A stretch of 64,000 nucleotides of DNA from NCBI GenBank assembly GCA_029267335.1, contig JAJUJC010000006.1, forward strand, positions 1-64,000, given 5' to 3'. Below, in pieces: positions 9,408-18,304 of this stretch (position 1 is its first letter; each line of letters begins with the position of its first letter). The position numbers and the translations under genes are program-made. Under the pieces are notes generated by a model, which was not told where the DNA came from, searched no databases, and worked only from the letters and a program-made list of their open reading frames with translations. This stretch comes from Intestinibacillus massiliensis (GTDB lineage Bacteria > Bacillota > Clostridia > Oscillospirales > Butyricicoccaceae).

Positions 9408-9515
9408 TATAATTTTTTTCCTCCTAAAAATTATATCCAATCTATTTTATCAGATGTCTGACAAAAATGCTACATATTTTTTTGCTATTTGCGGATTTCC
9501 TGCGACGTTCGCGAC

Positions 9516-10223
9516 TTATGCGTCGCCTTTGAGCCGCACGGGTGCAAAGTCGACGTGATCTCCCGAGACCAGTGTAAAGTCGATCCCATCGTGCAGTCCC
9601 TCGACCGCATATCGCAGTCCCTCGGAATGCAGGTGTCCGTAGATACACCGGCTGACGCCGTAGCGCTGCATCAGCTCGATGATCTCGCCGCAGCGAAAGT
9701 TAATGTAAAGCGGCGGATAATGCAGAAAACAGTAGATTTCCTCGGGATCTTCTGCCTTTGCCGCCTTGAGCGAGGTCTCGAGCCGGATCAACTCGCGCCG
9801 AAAGATCTTTTCGTCGTGGCTCTCCTTGAAGTCCTCCTCGAAAAACCAGCCGCGTGTGCCGCACAGCGCAGTTTTTCCATAGAAAAAGCAATTATTGAAT
9901 AAAAAATCAATGTTTTTGATGTCGTTTTCCGCAAGGAACTCGTTCATTTTTTTGACCGTGTTCCACCACAGATCGTGGTTGCCCTTGAGGATGATCTTAT
10001 GTCCGGGCAGGTCGCGCAGGAACAGAAAATCCGCGCGCGCCTGCTTGAAATCAATGCCCCACGACACGTCGCCGCCGATGACGACCGTGTCCTGTTCCCC
10101 GACGATCGCACGCCAGTTTTTTTCGATTTTGTCCATGTAGCCCTGCCATCGACCGCCGAAAATATCCATGGGTTTTTCCACGCCGTGTGAAAGATGCAGG
10201 TCCGCAATGGTAAACAGCGCCAT
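9516..10223 (-). CDS. Calcineurin-like metallophosphoesterase
   Basis: 235 aa with the five metallophosphatase blocks: DLHLSHG (residues 8-14, D-x-H), GGDVSWG near 50 (GD), GNHD near 82, and later FLHYPPL (H) and YGHLHSEG (GH-x-H). These residues hold two metal ions that hydrolyse phosphoester bonds. The physiological substrate cannot be told from the sequence. It is cytosolic, with no signal peptide. It starts 9 bp after thrC, with AAGGAG, so it is in an operon with thrC. Confidence 0.85.
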   Translation of the reverse strand: MALFTIADLHLSHGVEKPMDIFGGRWQGYMDKIEKNWRAIVGEQDTVVIGGDVSWGIDFKQARADFLFLRDLPGHKIILKGNHDLWWNTVKKMNEFLAENDIKNIDFLFNNCFFYGKTALCGTRGWFFEEDFKESHDEKIFRRELIRLETSLKAAKAEDPEEIYCFLHYPPLYINFRCGEIIELMQRYGVSRCIYGHLHSEGLRYAVEGLHDGIDFTLVSGDHVDFAPVRLKGDA

Positions 10224-10232
10224 AGTTTCTCC

Positions 10233-11723
10233 TTACAGCGTCGCGAGCAGATCGGTCGTCGCGAGGATATCCGCCTTGTCGACCACGCGGTCAAAGCGCG
10301 GCTGCTTGCCGCGCAGCGCGGCGAGCGGTGCAGGTGCCGGCACGCCGGTCAGCGAGGAAAGCTGATTGAGCAGCTCGACGCCGTCGGTCGTGACCGTGCC
10401 GCCCAGTGCTTCGATGACGCTCTGGCAGAACTTAAACGGGCTTGCGGTCGACGCGATGACGGTCGGCGTAACGTCGCCCGTGCGTGCACGATAGTCCTCA
10501 TAAACCTTGACCGCGACCGCAGTATGCGTGTCCGCGAGATAGTGCTCGTCCTCAAACAGCGTGCGGATGGTGTGTGCGGTCTGCACATCGTCGCAGCAGC
10601 CCGCGTCGAAATCCGCGCGCACGTTTGCGAACAGCTCCTCGGTCAGCGCATAGCGCCCCTCGGTCGACAGACGCCCCATCAAATCCGCAACGACCTTGTC
10701 ATTCTGCCCGGAAACATAGAACAGTAAACGCTCCAGATTGGAAGAAATCAGAATATCCATCGAAGGCGAAGCGGTCGTGAAGAAGTCGCGGTTGCGGTCA
10801 TAGGCGCCATTTGCAAAGAAATCGGTCAGCACGTTGTTGCGGTTGGATGCGCAGATGAACTTGTGCACGGGCAGCCCCATATTCTTCGCGAAATACGCCG
10901 CGAGGATGTTGCCGAAGTTGCCGGTCGGCACACAGACGTTGATCGGATCGCCGAGCGCGATCTCGCCGCGCGTGACCATATCGCAGTACGCCGAGATATA
11001 ATACGCGATCTGCGGTGCGAGACGACCCCAGTTGATGGAGTTTGCCGAGGACAGCGTCATGCCCTGCCGGTCGAGCTTGTCGGCGGTTGCCTTGTCAGTG
11101 AAGATGCGCTTGACTGCGCTCTGCGCGTCGTCAAAATTGCCGCGGATCGCGCAGACCGACACGTTTGCGCCCTCCTGCGTCACCATTTGCAGCTTCTGGA
11201 TGGTGCTCACACCGTCGACCGGATAGTACACCATGATTTTGGTGCCCGGCACGTTTGCGAAGCCGTCGAGTGCCGCCTTGCCTGTGTCGCCCGAGGTCGC
11301 GACGAGAATGCACGCGGTGCGTGTCTCGCCGGTCTTGCGCAGCGAGGCGGTCAGCAGATGGGGCAGCATTTGCAGCGCCATGTCTTTGAACGCGCAGGTC
11401 GGGCCGTGCCACAGCTCGAGCAGGTACTTGCCGTCGGCGAGCTTGACGACCGGAGCGGTATCCGCGCCGCCGAACTTGTCGTCGGCATACGCCTTCGCCG
11501 CGAAGTCTGACAGCTCTTCGGCGGTGAAATCGGTCAGATACTTTCCAAGGACAAACGCCGCGCGCGCCTTGTAGTCCATCGCGAGCAGGCTCTTCCAGTC
11601 CTCCTGCGCAAGAAGCGGGAAGGTGGTCGGGCAATACAGACCGCCGTCGGGTGCGATACCGGTCGCGATCGCCTTTGCGGCACTGACCTTCCGGCTTTTG
11701 TCTCGTGTGCTAACGTACTCCAT
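10233..11723 (-). CDS. thrC: Threonine synthase
   Basis: 496-aa PLP enzyme that converts O-phosphohomoserine to threonine. The N-terminal motif MEYVSTRD and the PLP-lysine motif GPTCAFKDMALQ near residue 110 place it in the longer E. coli/yeast-type ThrC class; ATSGDTGKAAL near 143 and PTGNFGNILA near 267 bind phosphate and cofactor. Length is normal. The start follows TGGAGGA. The dipeptidase gene ends 15 bp upstream, and the phosphoesterase follows closely, so this is an operon. No threonine T-box or attenuator was seen. Confidence 0.95.
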   Translation of the reverse strand: MEYVSTRDKSRKVSAAKAIATGIAPDGGLYCPTTFPLLAQEDWKSLLAMDYKARAAFVLGKYLTDFTAEELSDFAAKAYADDKFGGADTAPVVKLADGKYLLELWHGPTCAFKDMALQMLPHLLTASLRKTGETRTACILVATSGDTGKAALDGFANVPGTKIMVYYPVDGVSTIQKLQMVTQEGANVSVCAIRGNFDDAQSAVKRIFTDKATADKLDRQGMTLSSANSINWGRLAPQIAYYISAYCDMVTRGEIALGDPINVCVPTGNFGNILAAYFAKNMGLPVHKFICASNRNNVLTDFFANGAYDRNRDFFTTASPSMDILISSNLERLLFYVSGQNDKVVADLMGRLSTEGRYALTEELFANVRADFDAGCCDDVQTAHTIRTLFEDEHYLADTHTAVAVKVYEDYRARTGDVTPTVIASTASPFKFCQSVIEALGGTVTTDGVELLNQLSSLTGVPAPAPLAALRGKQPRFDRVVDKADILATTDLLATL

Positions 11724-11738
11724 GTCTATCCTCCAAAA

Positions 11739-12707
11739 TTATAGATTTCGATGTATAAAATCGGATGCATTCCCATAAAAAAGGTCATCCACCGTCGTTT
11801 GCTTGTAGCCCAGCCGCAGCAGCGCCTCCGCAAGAAGCGTAAGGTCGCGTGCGGTCGCGATGCCGTCGGGCAGGATGTCGCAGCCGTCAAAATCGCTGCC
11901 GAGCGCAAGGTGCTTTTCGCCGCCGCGCGCGCAGAAATGCTCGATGTGCCGCACGAGGTCGTCGACCGTGCTTTTGCCGTCTGCCGTCAGGAATTTCCCG
12001 TACAGGTTGATCCCGACGAGTCCGTGTGCGCGCACGATCGCGTCGAACTGCGCATCGGTCAGGTTGCGGCAGTGGTCGCAGAGCGCGCGCGCGTTGGAGT
12101 GGCTCGCGACGAAGGGACGCGTGCTGTGCTCCGCGACATCCCAGAAGCCCGCTTCGGACAGATGGGACACATCGGGCAGCACGCCGAGCGCGTTCATCTC
12201 GCGCACAAGCTGCTTGCCTGCAGGCTTAAGACCCGCTCTTTGGTCGATGCACGCGGGCGTGCCGTAGTCGTTTTCGTTGTTCCAAGTGATGGTCACGAGC
12301 CGAACGCCCTGTTCATACGCGCGTTCCAGTGTGGTTTCACCGCACAGCAGCTCCGCGCCCTCGATGGACAGGAACGCCGCCGCCTTGCCCTCACGCGCCG
12401 CGCCGTCGAGGTCTTGCGCGCTCGTGCACAGCGTGAGCCAGTCGGCATTGTCTGCAAACTGCGCGTGCGCGATACTGCGCAGCGCGTCAAAGCGGCGTTC
12501 TGGCGGCAAATCGAGCAGCGGGCGCGCGCGTCTGTGCTCTTTGACATAATCCGGTGCTTCCGCACCGCAAAACAGTGCGAAAAACTGCACATACTGCGCG
12601 TAATCCGCGACCTTTTCACGGTCGATCGCAAGGTCGTTTTGCCGCAGGACTTTGTTCGTCTCGTAGCACTCATACAGGGTGTCGCAATGCAGATCAAACA
12701 GCTTCAA
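11739..12707 (-). CDS. Membrane dipeptidase family (peptidase M19)
   Basis: 322-aa member of the renal dipeptidase family, amidohydrolase fold. Metal-binding and active-site motifs: DLHCDTL at 5-11, SIEGAELL near 115, DVSHLSEAGFWDV near 180 and FVASHSNARAL near 199, with GSDFDGCD near 270. Bacterial M19 enzymes cleave L-Xaa-D/L-Xaa dipeptides. No signal peptide is present, so it acts in the cytosol. The start is TTG at 12707 behind AGGGAG. The gene follows yraN by 11 bp and precedes thrC. Confidence 0.88.
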   Translation of the reverse strand: MKLFDLHCDTLYECYETNKVLRQNDLAIDREKVADYAQYVQFFALFCGAEAPDYVKEHRRARPLLDLPPERRFDALRSIAHAQFADNADWLTLCTSAQDLDGAAREGKAAAFLSIEGAELLCGETTLERAYEQGVRLVTITWNNENDYGTPACIDQRAGLKPAGKQLVREMNALGVLPDVSHLSEAGFWDVAEHSTRPFVASHSNARALCDHCRNLTDAQFDAIVRAHGLVGINLYGKFLTADGKSTVDDLVRHIEHFCARGGEKHLALGSDFDGCDILPDGIATARDLTLLAEALLRLGYKQTTVDDLFYGNASDFIHRNL

Positions 12708-12718
12708 ACTACCACTCC

Positions 12719-13084
12719 CTATGCTTCAAAGGCATTTTCCAGATGGTGCAGCGCGGTCGGCTGCGGCGCACCGGTACGCCAATAGACCTCGATCACATCG
12801 AAGCGCGGCTGCAATCCGGTGTCATGCCGCGCAATCCACAACTCCGCTGTCGCAATGAGCCGACGCTGCTTGGCAGGTGTGACCGCTTCGCGCGCTGCTG
12901 CGAATCGGTCGCTCGCGCGGGTCTTGACCTCAACGAATGCCACGAAACGGTCGTTTGCCGCGATCAGGTCGATCTCGCCCTGCCGCACACGGAAGTTGCG
13001 CGCGAGAATGCGCCAGCCGTGCTGTTCCAGATAGCGCGCGGCATATGCCTCCCCCGCTTTCCCGGTCTCACCGGTGCTCCTCAC
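12719..13084 (-). CDS. yraN: UPF0102 / YraN family endonuclease-like protein
   Basis: 121-aa YraN-family protein with a restriction-endonuclease-like core: [14 protein letters not shown], then [11 protein letters not shown] (the E and D of the PD-ExK core) and FVEVKTRA. Its function is poorly known; it often sits beside rnhB. The start is GTG at 13084, overlapping the rnhB stop as GTGA, with AAAGGAG 8 bp upstream; starting further upstream would run through rnhB. Confidence 0.85.
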   Translation of the reverse strand: MRSTGETGKAGEAYAARYLEQHGWRILARNFRVRQGEIDLIAANDRFVAFVEVKTRASDRFAAAREAVTPAKQRRLIATAELWIARHDTGLQPRFDVIEVYWRTGAPQPTALHHLENAFEA

Positions 13085-13701
13085 AGCGTATGCTCCTTTG
13101 CCGCGAAGTATTTTTTCAGGAAAGTCATGCGGTGCAGCGGACACGGGCCGTGCGCATCAAGCGCGGCATAATGTGCCTTTGTACCATATGCTTTATGCTT
13201 TTCAAAGCCGTATTCGGGATATTTTTTTGCCATTTCACACAGATAGCGGTCTCGTGTGACCTTGGCGAGCACGCTCGCCGCCGCAATAGACGGCACCCTG
13301 GCGTCGCCGCCGATGACACACTCGAACGGGATGGCAAGCCCTTTGGAGCGGTTGCCGTCGACAAACGCAAAGTCTGCCTGTACCGTCAGTCCCTCGACCG
13401 CGCGCGCCATCGCAAGGAAGGTCGCCTCAAGAATGTTGATCTCGTCGATCGTCTTTTCGTCGACCGATGCAATGCTGTACGCGATCGCGGTGTCACAGAT
13501 GACGTCGTACAGCGCCTCGCGCTTTTTTTCCGTCAGCTTCTTGCTGTCGTCCAGACCCGTGATCGTCACGCCCTGCGGCAAGATGACTGCCGCCGCGACG
13601 ACCGGTCCCGCGAGCGGACCGCGTCCCGCTTCGTCGATGCCGCACACCGCGCGATAGCCCTGCGCCGCGGCACGCGCTTCATAGCTCCAGTCGCTCGTCA
13701 T
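13081..13701 (-). CDS. rnhB: Ribonuclease HII
   Basis: 206-aa RNase HII that removes ribonucleotides and RNA primers from DNA duplexes. Active-site acidic residues are visible in [13 protein letters not shown] (D-E) near residue 25, in the DDSKKL block near 54 and in FVDGN near 110. It begins at ATG 13701, overlapping the rbgA stop (ATGA), and its own stop overlaps the yraN start. Open sequence further upstream encodes only low-complexity shadow residues. Confidence 0.95.
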   Translation of the reverse strand: MTSDWSYEARAAAQGYRAVCGIDEAGRGPLAGPVVAAAVILPQGVTITGLDDSKKLTEKKREALYDVICDTAIAYSIASVDEKTIDEINILEATFLAMARAVEGLTVQADFAFVDGNRSKGLAIPFECVIGGDARVPSIAAASVLAKVTRDRYLCEMAKKYPEYGFEKHKAYGTKAHYAALDAHGPCPLHRMTFLKKYFAAKEHTL

Positions 13702-14570
13702 ACTTCGTAGTCCTCCGGTGCTTCCAGCGTGATGCGTCCGAGCACGCCGCCGCGAAATTCGTCGAGCAGAATGCGCGCCATGCGCTCGGTGTCGATCTCG
13801 CCGCCGGAGATCAGGAAGCCGCGCCGCCGTCCTGCCTGCTCGAGCAGCGCATAACCCGGAAAATCGCTGTCTGCTGCCGCCGCAAGGTCGAGCTTGTAGC
13901 GCGCGGTGATGCTTTCGGGCGCGTGCATCGCGAGCAGCTCCATGAGTTTGCACGCGAGCGTTTCCACGTCGAGAATATCGTCCTTGACCGCGCCTGTGCA
14001 CGCGAGCAGGATGCCCACGCGCTCATCGTCGAACTTGGGCCACAGGATGCCGGGCGTGTCGAGCAGGTCGATGCCGCTGTCCACGCGAAACCACTGAGAT
14101 CCGCGCGTCACGCCGGGCTTATCTGCTGCTTTCGCGGATTTTCTGCCCAAAATACGGTTGATAAAGGTCGATTTTCCGACGTTCGGGATGCCCACGACCA
14201 TGACGCGCACCGCGCGTCCGACCTGTCCCTTTTCGTTCCACCTGGCGATCTGCTCCGCAAGCACCTCGCGTGCGGCGGGCGCGAAACGCGCCGTGCCCGC
14301 GCCCTGCTTGCTGTCGGTCTCAACGACTGCCCAACCCTTTGCACGGAAATGCTGCGCCCAACGGCGCGTCAGTGCGGGATCTGCAAGGTCGATGCGATTG
14401 AGGATGATCATGCGCGGTTTGCCCGCTGCCAGCTCATCCATATCGGGGTTGCGGCTGACCTGTGGGATGCGCGCGTCCACGACCTCACACACGAGGTCGA
14501 TATTTTTCAGGTTCTCCTGCATTTGCCGGCGGGTTTTGGTCATATGACCGGGATACCACTGGATATTCAC
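13698..14570 (-). CDS. rbgA: Ribosome biogenesis GTPase RbgA/YlqF
   Basis: 290-aa circularly permuted GTPase required for 50S maturation. The motif order is G4 LNRIDLADP (near 56), G1 GIPNVGKST (near 127) and G3 DTPGILWP (near 172). The N-terminus [15 protein letters not shown] is diagnostic. The start is a GTG overlapping the upstream lepB stop (GTGA). It lies in the conserved rplS-lepB-rbgA-rnhB order. Confidence 0.95.
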   Translation of the reverse strand: MNIQWYPGHMTKTRRQMQENLKNIDLVCEVVDARIPQVSRNPDMDELAAGKPRMIILNRIDLADPALTRRWAQHFRAKGWAVVETDSKQGAGTARFAPAAREVLAEQIARWNEKGQVGRAVRVMVVGIPNVGKSTFINRILGRKSAKAADKPGVTRGSQWFRVDSGIDLLDTPGILWPKFDDERVGILLACTGAVKDDILDVETLACKLMELLAMHAPESITARYKLDLAAAADSDFPGYALLEQAGRRRGFLISGGEIDTERMARILLDEFRGGVLGRITLEAPEDYEV

Positions 14571-15139
14571 TTGATCACTCCGATCTGATTGACGGGCAGC
14601 ACACGCAGCAGCACATGCCCGAGGATATAGCGTTTGTCCACCATGCCGAGAGACGCGACGCGGCTGTCCGAGCTTGCGTTGCGGTTATCGCCCATGACGA
14701 ACACACAGCCCTCCGGCACGGTCTGCGGAAAGGTCATATCGCCCTGCCGGTAGGTCGGCTCATTGATATACGGCTCGTCGAGGGTCTCGCCGTTTACCTT
14801 TACCGTGCCCGCGTTGAAGTCGATGTCGACCGTATCGCCCTCGGTCGCGATGATGCGCTTGACGATCGGCTGCTCGATAAAGCTCTTTTTGGTCAGCACG
14901 ACGATGTCACCCTTTTTCGGGGTGTAGAACAGGTCGCTCATGAATACCTTGTCGCGGTCTTGCAGCGTCGGCACCATGGAGTGTCCATCCACGCCGATCA
15001 GACGCACGACAAAGGTGAATAACAATATAATGATGGTCAGAGAGATGACCAGGGCCTCTCCCCACTCGTAAAATTCGCTCTGAAACGCGCCGGACTTGGT
15101 CGTACCCTCCGGCAGTTCCGTCTTTTCTTCCTCATTCAT
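14567..15139 (-). CDS. lepB: Signal peptidase I (active copy)
   Basis: 190-aa type I signal peptidase. One N-terminal membrane segment (about 28-48) anchors it, with the catalytic domain outside. The catalytic Ser54 lies in GHSMVPTL and the general base Lys94 in [12 protein letters not shown]; the C-terminal box [11 protein letters not shown] is intact. It cleaves signal peptides of secreted preproteins. It overlaps the stop of the inactive paralogue upstream (ATGA), with GGAGG in that gene's tail. Confidence 0.95.
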   Translation of the reverse strand: MNEEEKTELPEGTTKSGAFQSEFYEWGEALVISLTIIILLFTFVVRLIGVDGHSMVPTLQDRDKVFMSDLFYTPKKGDIVVLTKKSFIEQPIVKRIIATEGDTVDIDFNAGTVKVNGETLDEPYINEPTYRQGDMTFPQTVPEGCVFVMGDNRNASSDSRVASLGMVDKRYILGHVLLRVLPVNQIGVIK

Positions 15140-15588
15140 GCTTTTATGCCTCCTGTAATTTGCCCGATCGCACCTGCGCGGCTGACCGGCATCACGCGCA
15201 GCAGCACATGCCCGAGCAGATAGCGCGTATCGACCATACCGATACGGTGGTCTCGGCTGTCGGTGCTGTGATTGCGGTTATCGCCCCTGACGCACACGCA
15301 GCCCGCGGGGACGGTGACCGCGCCCGTCATGTCGAGCCCGGCGCGTGTCAATTCCGAAAGATAGGGTTCGTCCTGTGCTTCGCCGTTTATTTTGACCACG
15401 CCGGATGCAAAATAAATGTCGGCTTTGTCGCCCGCTGTCGCGATGACACGCTTGACGATCGGCTCGCCGTTTTCAAAGCTACGCTTTACGAGCAAGATCG
15501 CGCGTGTGAGCACGACGACCATGACCTCGCCGCAGTCGTAGAAGGTGCTCTCATAGCGAGGCGCACCGTCTTTTTTCGCGATCCTCAT
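15136..15588 (-). CDS. Signal peptidase I paralogue lacking the catalytic serine
   Basis: 150 aa, clearly homologous to the next gene: FYDCGEVMVVVLT matches [13 protein letters not shown], and PIVKRVIATAGD (Lys46) and GDNRNHSTDSRD match the later boxes. About 45 residues are missing between the start of the membrane segment and the SFENGEPIVKR block. The lost part carries most of the anchor and the SMxPT box with the nucleophilic serine. The gene is otherwise open and in frame, with a good GGAGG site, so it is not an obvious pseudogene. It should be inactive as a peptidase. Confidence 0.75.
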   Translation of the reverse strand: MRIAKKDGAPRYESTFYDCGEVMVVVLTRAILLVKRSFENGEPIVKRVIATAGDKADIYFASGVVKINGEAQDEPYLSELTRAGLDMTGAVTVPAGCVCVRGDNRNHSTDSRDHRIGMVDTRYLLGHVLLRVMPVSRAGAIGQITGGIKA

Positions 15589-15713
15589 GGCTTTTCCTCC
15601 GTCTTTTGACCGACATACAAATTTATTATAGCTTTCTTGTGTGCTTTGCGCAATCAAAAGTTGCCTTTTTTATCAAATTTCTAAAAAACGGGCAAACCTC
15701 ATGCGGCACAATA

Positions 15714-15756
15714 GAAAAAACGGCGCGATATGCCCAAAATGCATATCGCGCCGTTT
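15714..15756 (-). terminator. Terminator of rplS
   Basis: Minus-strand stem AAACGGCGCGATATGC / GCATATCGCGCCGTTT followed by a T run, between rplS and the lepB pair. Read-through may still feed the lepB block. Confidence 0.8.
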
Positions 15757-15771
15757 GGTGATCCGGAAAAA

Positions 15772-16113
15772 TCAGATCTTTTCGGTGACCTTGGCAGCCT
15801 TGCCAACGCGGCCACGCAGATAGTACAGCTTCGCGCGACGGACACGACCGTTGCGAACGACCTCGAACTGTGCGATGTTCGGGGAGTGTACCGGGAACGT
15901 CTTCTCAACGCCAACGCCATAGGAGATACGGCGGACAGTGACCGACTTGTTGATGCCGGAATGCTTCATCGCAATGATGGTACCCTCAAAAATCTGGATA
16001 CGCTCGCGATTGCCTTCCTTGATCTTCGCGTGAACCTTAACGGTATCACCGATCTTGAGCTCCGGCAGATCGGTCTTGAGGTGCTGCTCGGAAAGAGCCT
16101 TGACTAAATCCAT
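15772..16113 (-). CDS. rplS: 50S ribosomal protein L19
   Basis: 113 aa, normal length, with the family pattern FRPGDTVKV-like [24 protein letters not shown] and the C-terminal GKAAKVTEK-type segment. It lies at the 30S-50S interface. The start follows GAAAGGAAG. It has its own promoter, a structured leader and a terminator, and heads the rplS-lepB-rbgA-rnhB cluster. Confidence 0.96.
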   Translation of the reverse strand: MDLVKALSEQHLKTDLPELKIGDTVKVHAKIKEGNRERIQIFEGTIIAMKHSGINKSVTVRRISYGVGVEKTFPVHSPNIAQFEVVRNGRVRRAKLYYLRGRVGKAAKVTEKI

Positions 16114-16136
16114 GTTCTGTCTTCCTTTCAGTCATA

Positions 16137-16178
16137 GACATTCGTGCCCTATCAACTGCCGATAAGCAGAGGAATGCC
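16137..16178 (-). promoter_or_regulatory. Structured leader of rplS (L19-leader-like)
   Basis: On the minus strand GCATTC and GAATGT close an outer stem, and CTGC/GCAG an inner one, within the 5' UTR of rplS. Firmicutes L19 leaders are autoregulatory structures in the same place. The match to that family is from memory and needs a covariance-model search. Confidence 0.45.
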
Positions 16179-16193
16179 CGTTAGTAACGATTT

Positions 16194-16222
16194 ATTTTAA
16201 CACGCTTTCGCACGGGATGCAA
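16194..16222 (-). promoter_or_regulatory. Promoter of rplS
   Basis: Minus strand TTGCAT, 17 bp, TAAAAT, about 80 bp before the rplS start codon. Confidence 0.6.
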
Positions 16223-16259
16223 GTCCTTTTTTCACTTTTTCCCGCATTTTTGCAAGTAC

Positions 16260-16288
16260 TGGACGAACTTCACAAATTGGCGTATACT
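16260..16288 (+). promoter_or_regulatory. Promoter of the amylase-family gene
   Basis: TGGACG, 17 bp, TATACT on the plus strand, 35 bp before the start codon. It is divergent from the rplS promoter. Confidence 0.5.
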
Positions 16289-16322
16289 GGGTTTACAGTG
16301 TTTGGAAAGGAGTTCTCTTTCT

Positions 16323-17633
16323 ATGTGGGCAAACAGCAGTGTTTTTTATCAGTTTTATCCCCTCGGGATGTGTGGCGCACCGCATGAAAACGACGGCGTT
16401 ACGGTACCGCGCATCCGTAAAATTGAGGGATGGGTGCCGCATTTGCAGCGTCTGGGCACGGATGCGGTCTATTTTTCTCCGATTTTCGACTCCGACAGTC
16501 ACGGCTACGATACGCGCGACTATCGCGTGATCGACTGCCGTCTCGGTACGAACGCGGACTTTGCCGCTTTGTGCGACGCGCTGCATGCCGCGGACATCCG
16601 TGTCGTGCTCGACGGCGTATTCAACCACGTCGGCCGCGGCTTCTGGGCGTTTCGCGACGTGCAGGAAAAGAAATGGGACTCGCCCTATAAGGATTGGTTC
16701 CATATTTCCTTCGACGGCAACTCATGCTATGACGACGGCTTCTGGTACGAGGGTTGGGAGGGGCATTACGAACTTGTGCGGCTCAATCTGCAAAATCCCG
16801 CGGTCGTCGAGCACCTGTTCGCGTGTATTCGCGGGTGGGTCGAGCAATTCGGCATCGACGGACTGCGTCTGGACGTCGCCTATCTGCTTGATCCCGACTT
16901 TGTGCGACGTCTGCGTTCGTTCTGCGATACGCTCAAACCGGACTTTTTCCTCATTGGTGAAATGCTGCACGGTGATTACAACCGGCTCGTCGGCCCCGGC
17001 ATGCTCGATTCGTGCACGAACTACGAGTGCTACAAGGGGCTGTATTCGAGCTTCAATAGCATGAATCTTTTTGAGATCACGCATTCGCTGCTGCGGCAGT
17101 TCGGTCCCGAGGAGTGGACGCTCTACAAGGGCAAGCACCTTTTGTGCTTCGTCGACAACCACGATGTGTCGCGCATCGCGTCCATGCTGACCGAGCCGCG
17201 GCATCTGCCGCTCATTTATGCGCTGCTGTTCGGCATGCCGGGCATTCCGTGCGTGTACTATGGCAGCGAGTGGGGGATGACCGGTGCCAAGCAGGCGGGG
17301 TCGGACGACGTTCTGCGCCCCGCGCTCGACGCGCCGGAATGGAACGAGCTGACCGATTGGATCGCTGCGCTCGCGCGTGCACACAAGGGCAGCCGCGCGC
17401 TGACCGAGGGCAGCTTCCGCTCGGTGGTACTGACGAACCGTCAGGTCATCTTCGAGCGCGCGGTCGAGGGCGAGCGCGTGCTCGTCGCGATCAACGCGGA
17501 CAGCGCGCCCTATACCGCGCACTTCGATGCGCAGGCGGGCTGCGCGACCGATCTCATCACGGGCGCATATCATGATTTTGGCGGCGGCAGCGAGCTTGCG
17601 CCCTATTCGGCGGCGTTCTGGCGCGTGCAGTAA
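16323..17633 (+). CDS. Alpha-amylase family glycosidase (GH13)
   Basis: 436 aa, a compact GH13 (beta/alpha)8 enzyme. Catalytic residues: nucleophile Asp184 (DGLRLDVAY), acid/base Glu213 (FFLIGEML) and the third Asp281 (FVDNHDVSR). DGVFNHVGRG near 98 is the first conserved block. There is no signal peptide, so it acts inside the cell on imported or stored alpha-glucans; a maltodextrin-glucosidase-like role is plausible but the exact bond is unknown. The ATG at 16323 follows GGAAAGGAG; a TTG 21 bases upstream overlaps that site and is less likely. Confidence 0.88.
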   Translation: MWANSSVFYQFYPLGMCGAPHENDGVTVPRIRKIEGWVPHLQRLGTDAVYFSPIFDSDSHGYDTRDYRVIDCRLGTNADFAALCDALHAADIRVVLDGVFNHVGRGFWAFRDVQEKKWDSPYKDWFHISFDGNSCYDDGFWYEGWEGHYELVRLNLQNPAVVEHLFACIRGWVEQFGIDGLRLDVAYLLDPDFVRRLRSFCDTLKPDFFLIGEMLHGDYNRLVGPGMLDSCTNYECYKGLYSSFNSMNLFEITHSLLRQFGPEEWTLYKGKHLLCFVDNHDVSRIASMLTEPRHLPLIYALLFGMPGIPCVYYGSEWGMTGAKQAGSDDVLRPALDAPEWNELTDWIAALARAHKGSRALTEGSFRSVVLTNRQVIFERAVEGERVLVAINADSAPYTAHFDAQAGCATDLITGAYHDFGGGSELAPYSAAFWRVQ

Positions 17634-17650
17634 CCAAATCGTGCAAAGAT

Positions 17651-17700
17651 CCATAGGCTATACCATCCCATCTTCGGAGGCGGCCTATGGATTTTTTTCT
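17651..17700 (+). promoter_or_regulatory. Terminator-like hairpin overlapping the ytaF start codon
   Basis: CCATAGGC at 17651-17658 is an exact inverted copy of GCCTATGG at 17683-17690, which contains the ytaF ATG. A run of seven T follows directly. The hairpin could end amylase-gene transcripts or hide the ytaF start, and would place the first ytaF codons inside a terminator. Confidence 0.5.
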
Positions 17701-18304
17701 TGTTTTTCTGATGTCGCTCGACGCGTTTTTTGCATGTCTGTCCTGCGGCGTGCGCGAAATCCGCATCCCGCACCGTGCAGCAGCGGTCATCGCAGGGGTC
17801 GGCACGGCATGTCTTGCGCTGTCGTTTTGCCTGTCGCGCATACTCGAGGCGATGCTGCCGCCCGCGCTGTTCCATTACATATCCTGCGGCGCACTTGCCC
17901 TCATCGCGCTGCTGTGCCTGTTTGACGAGGGGGTACGGCGGCTGTCGGCGTGGCTCGCGGCACGGTGCAGCCCGCTGCGCTTTCGCCTGTGCGGACTGGT
18001 GCTCGAGATCTGCGCGGACACGGAAAAAGCGGATGTCGATCACTCCGGCGTGCTCTCGCCCGCAGAGGCTTTCGTGCTCGCGCTGCCGCTGTCGCTCGAC
18101 TCGCTGCTGACCGGTCTGTCGGTCGTCACGACCGTGCGCACCGCACCGCTGCTGCTCGGCTTTTCGTTTGTATGCGGACTGGGCGCAGCACGCGGCGGAG
18201 CGGCACTCGGCATGCGGCTGCGCCACGCGGCAGGACGCTATTCCGGTCTGCTAGGCGGGCTTGCGCTGCTCGCGGTCGCCGCGTATAAGTTTACGGCAGG
18301 ATGA
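17687..18304 (+). CDS. ytaF: Sporulation membrane protein YtaF-like
   Basis: 205-aa polytopic membrane protein of the MntP/YtaF type. About six hydrophobic segments (near 1-20, 30-52, 57-78, 123-142, 147-167 and 185-203) surround a cytosolic loop with EKADVDHSGVLSPAEA, which matches the DKADVDxSGxISxxEA loop of YtaF. YtaF is induced in sporulation but its function is unknown; a metal-ion role is suggested by MntP kinship. The start is inside the hairpin described above. Its end overlaps the end of the convergent peptidase gene by 14 bp. Confidence 0.75.
   Translation: MDFFLVFLMSLDAFFACLSCGVREIRIPHRAAAVIAGVGTACLALSFCLSRILEAMLPPALFHYISCGALALIALLCLFDEGVRRLSAWLAARCSPLRFRLCGLVLEICADTEKADVDHSGVLSPAEAFVLALPLSLDSLLTGLSVVTTVRTAPLLLGFSFVCGLGAARGGAALGMRLRHAAGRYSGLLGGLALLAVAAYKFTAG

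Noticed and set aside
9408-9515. Promoter of tig
   Set aside because: TTGTCA and TATAAT are present on the minus strand but are 23 bp apart, and nearer pairs are only 9 bp; none is acceptable.
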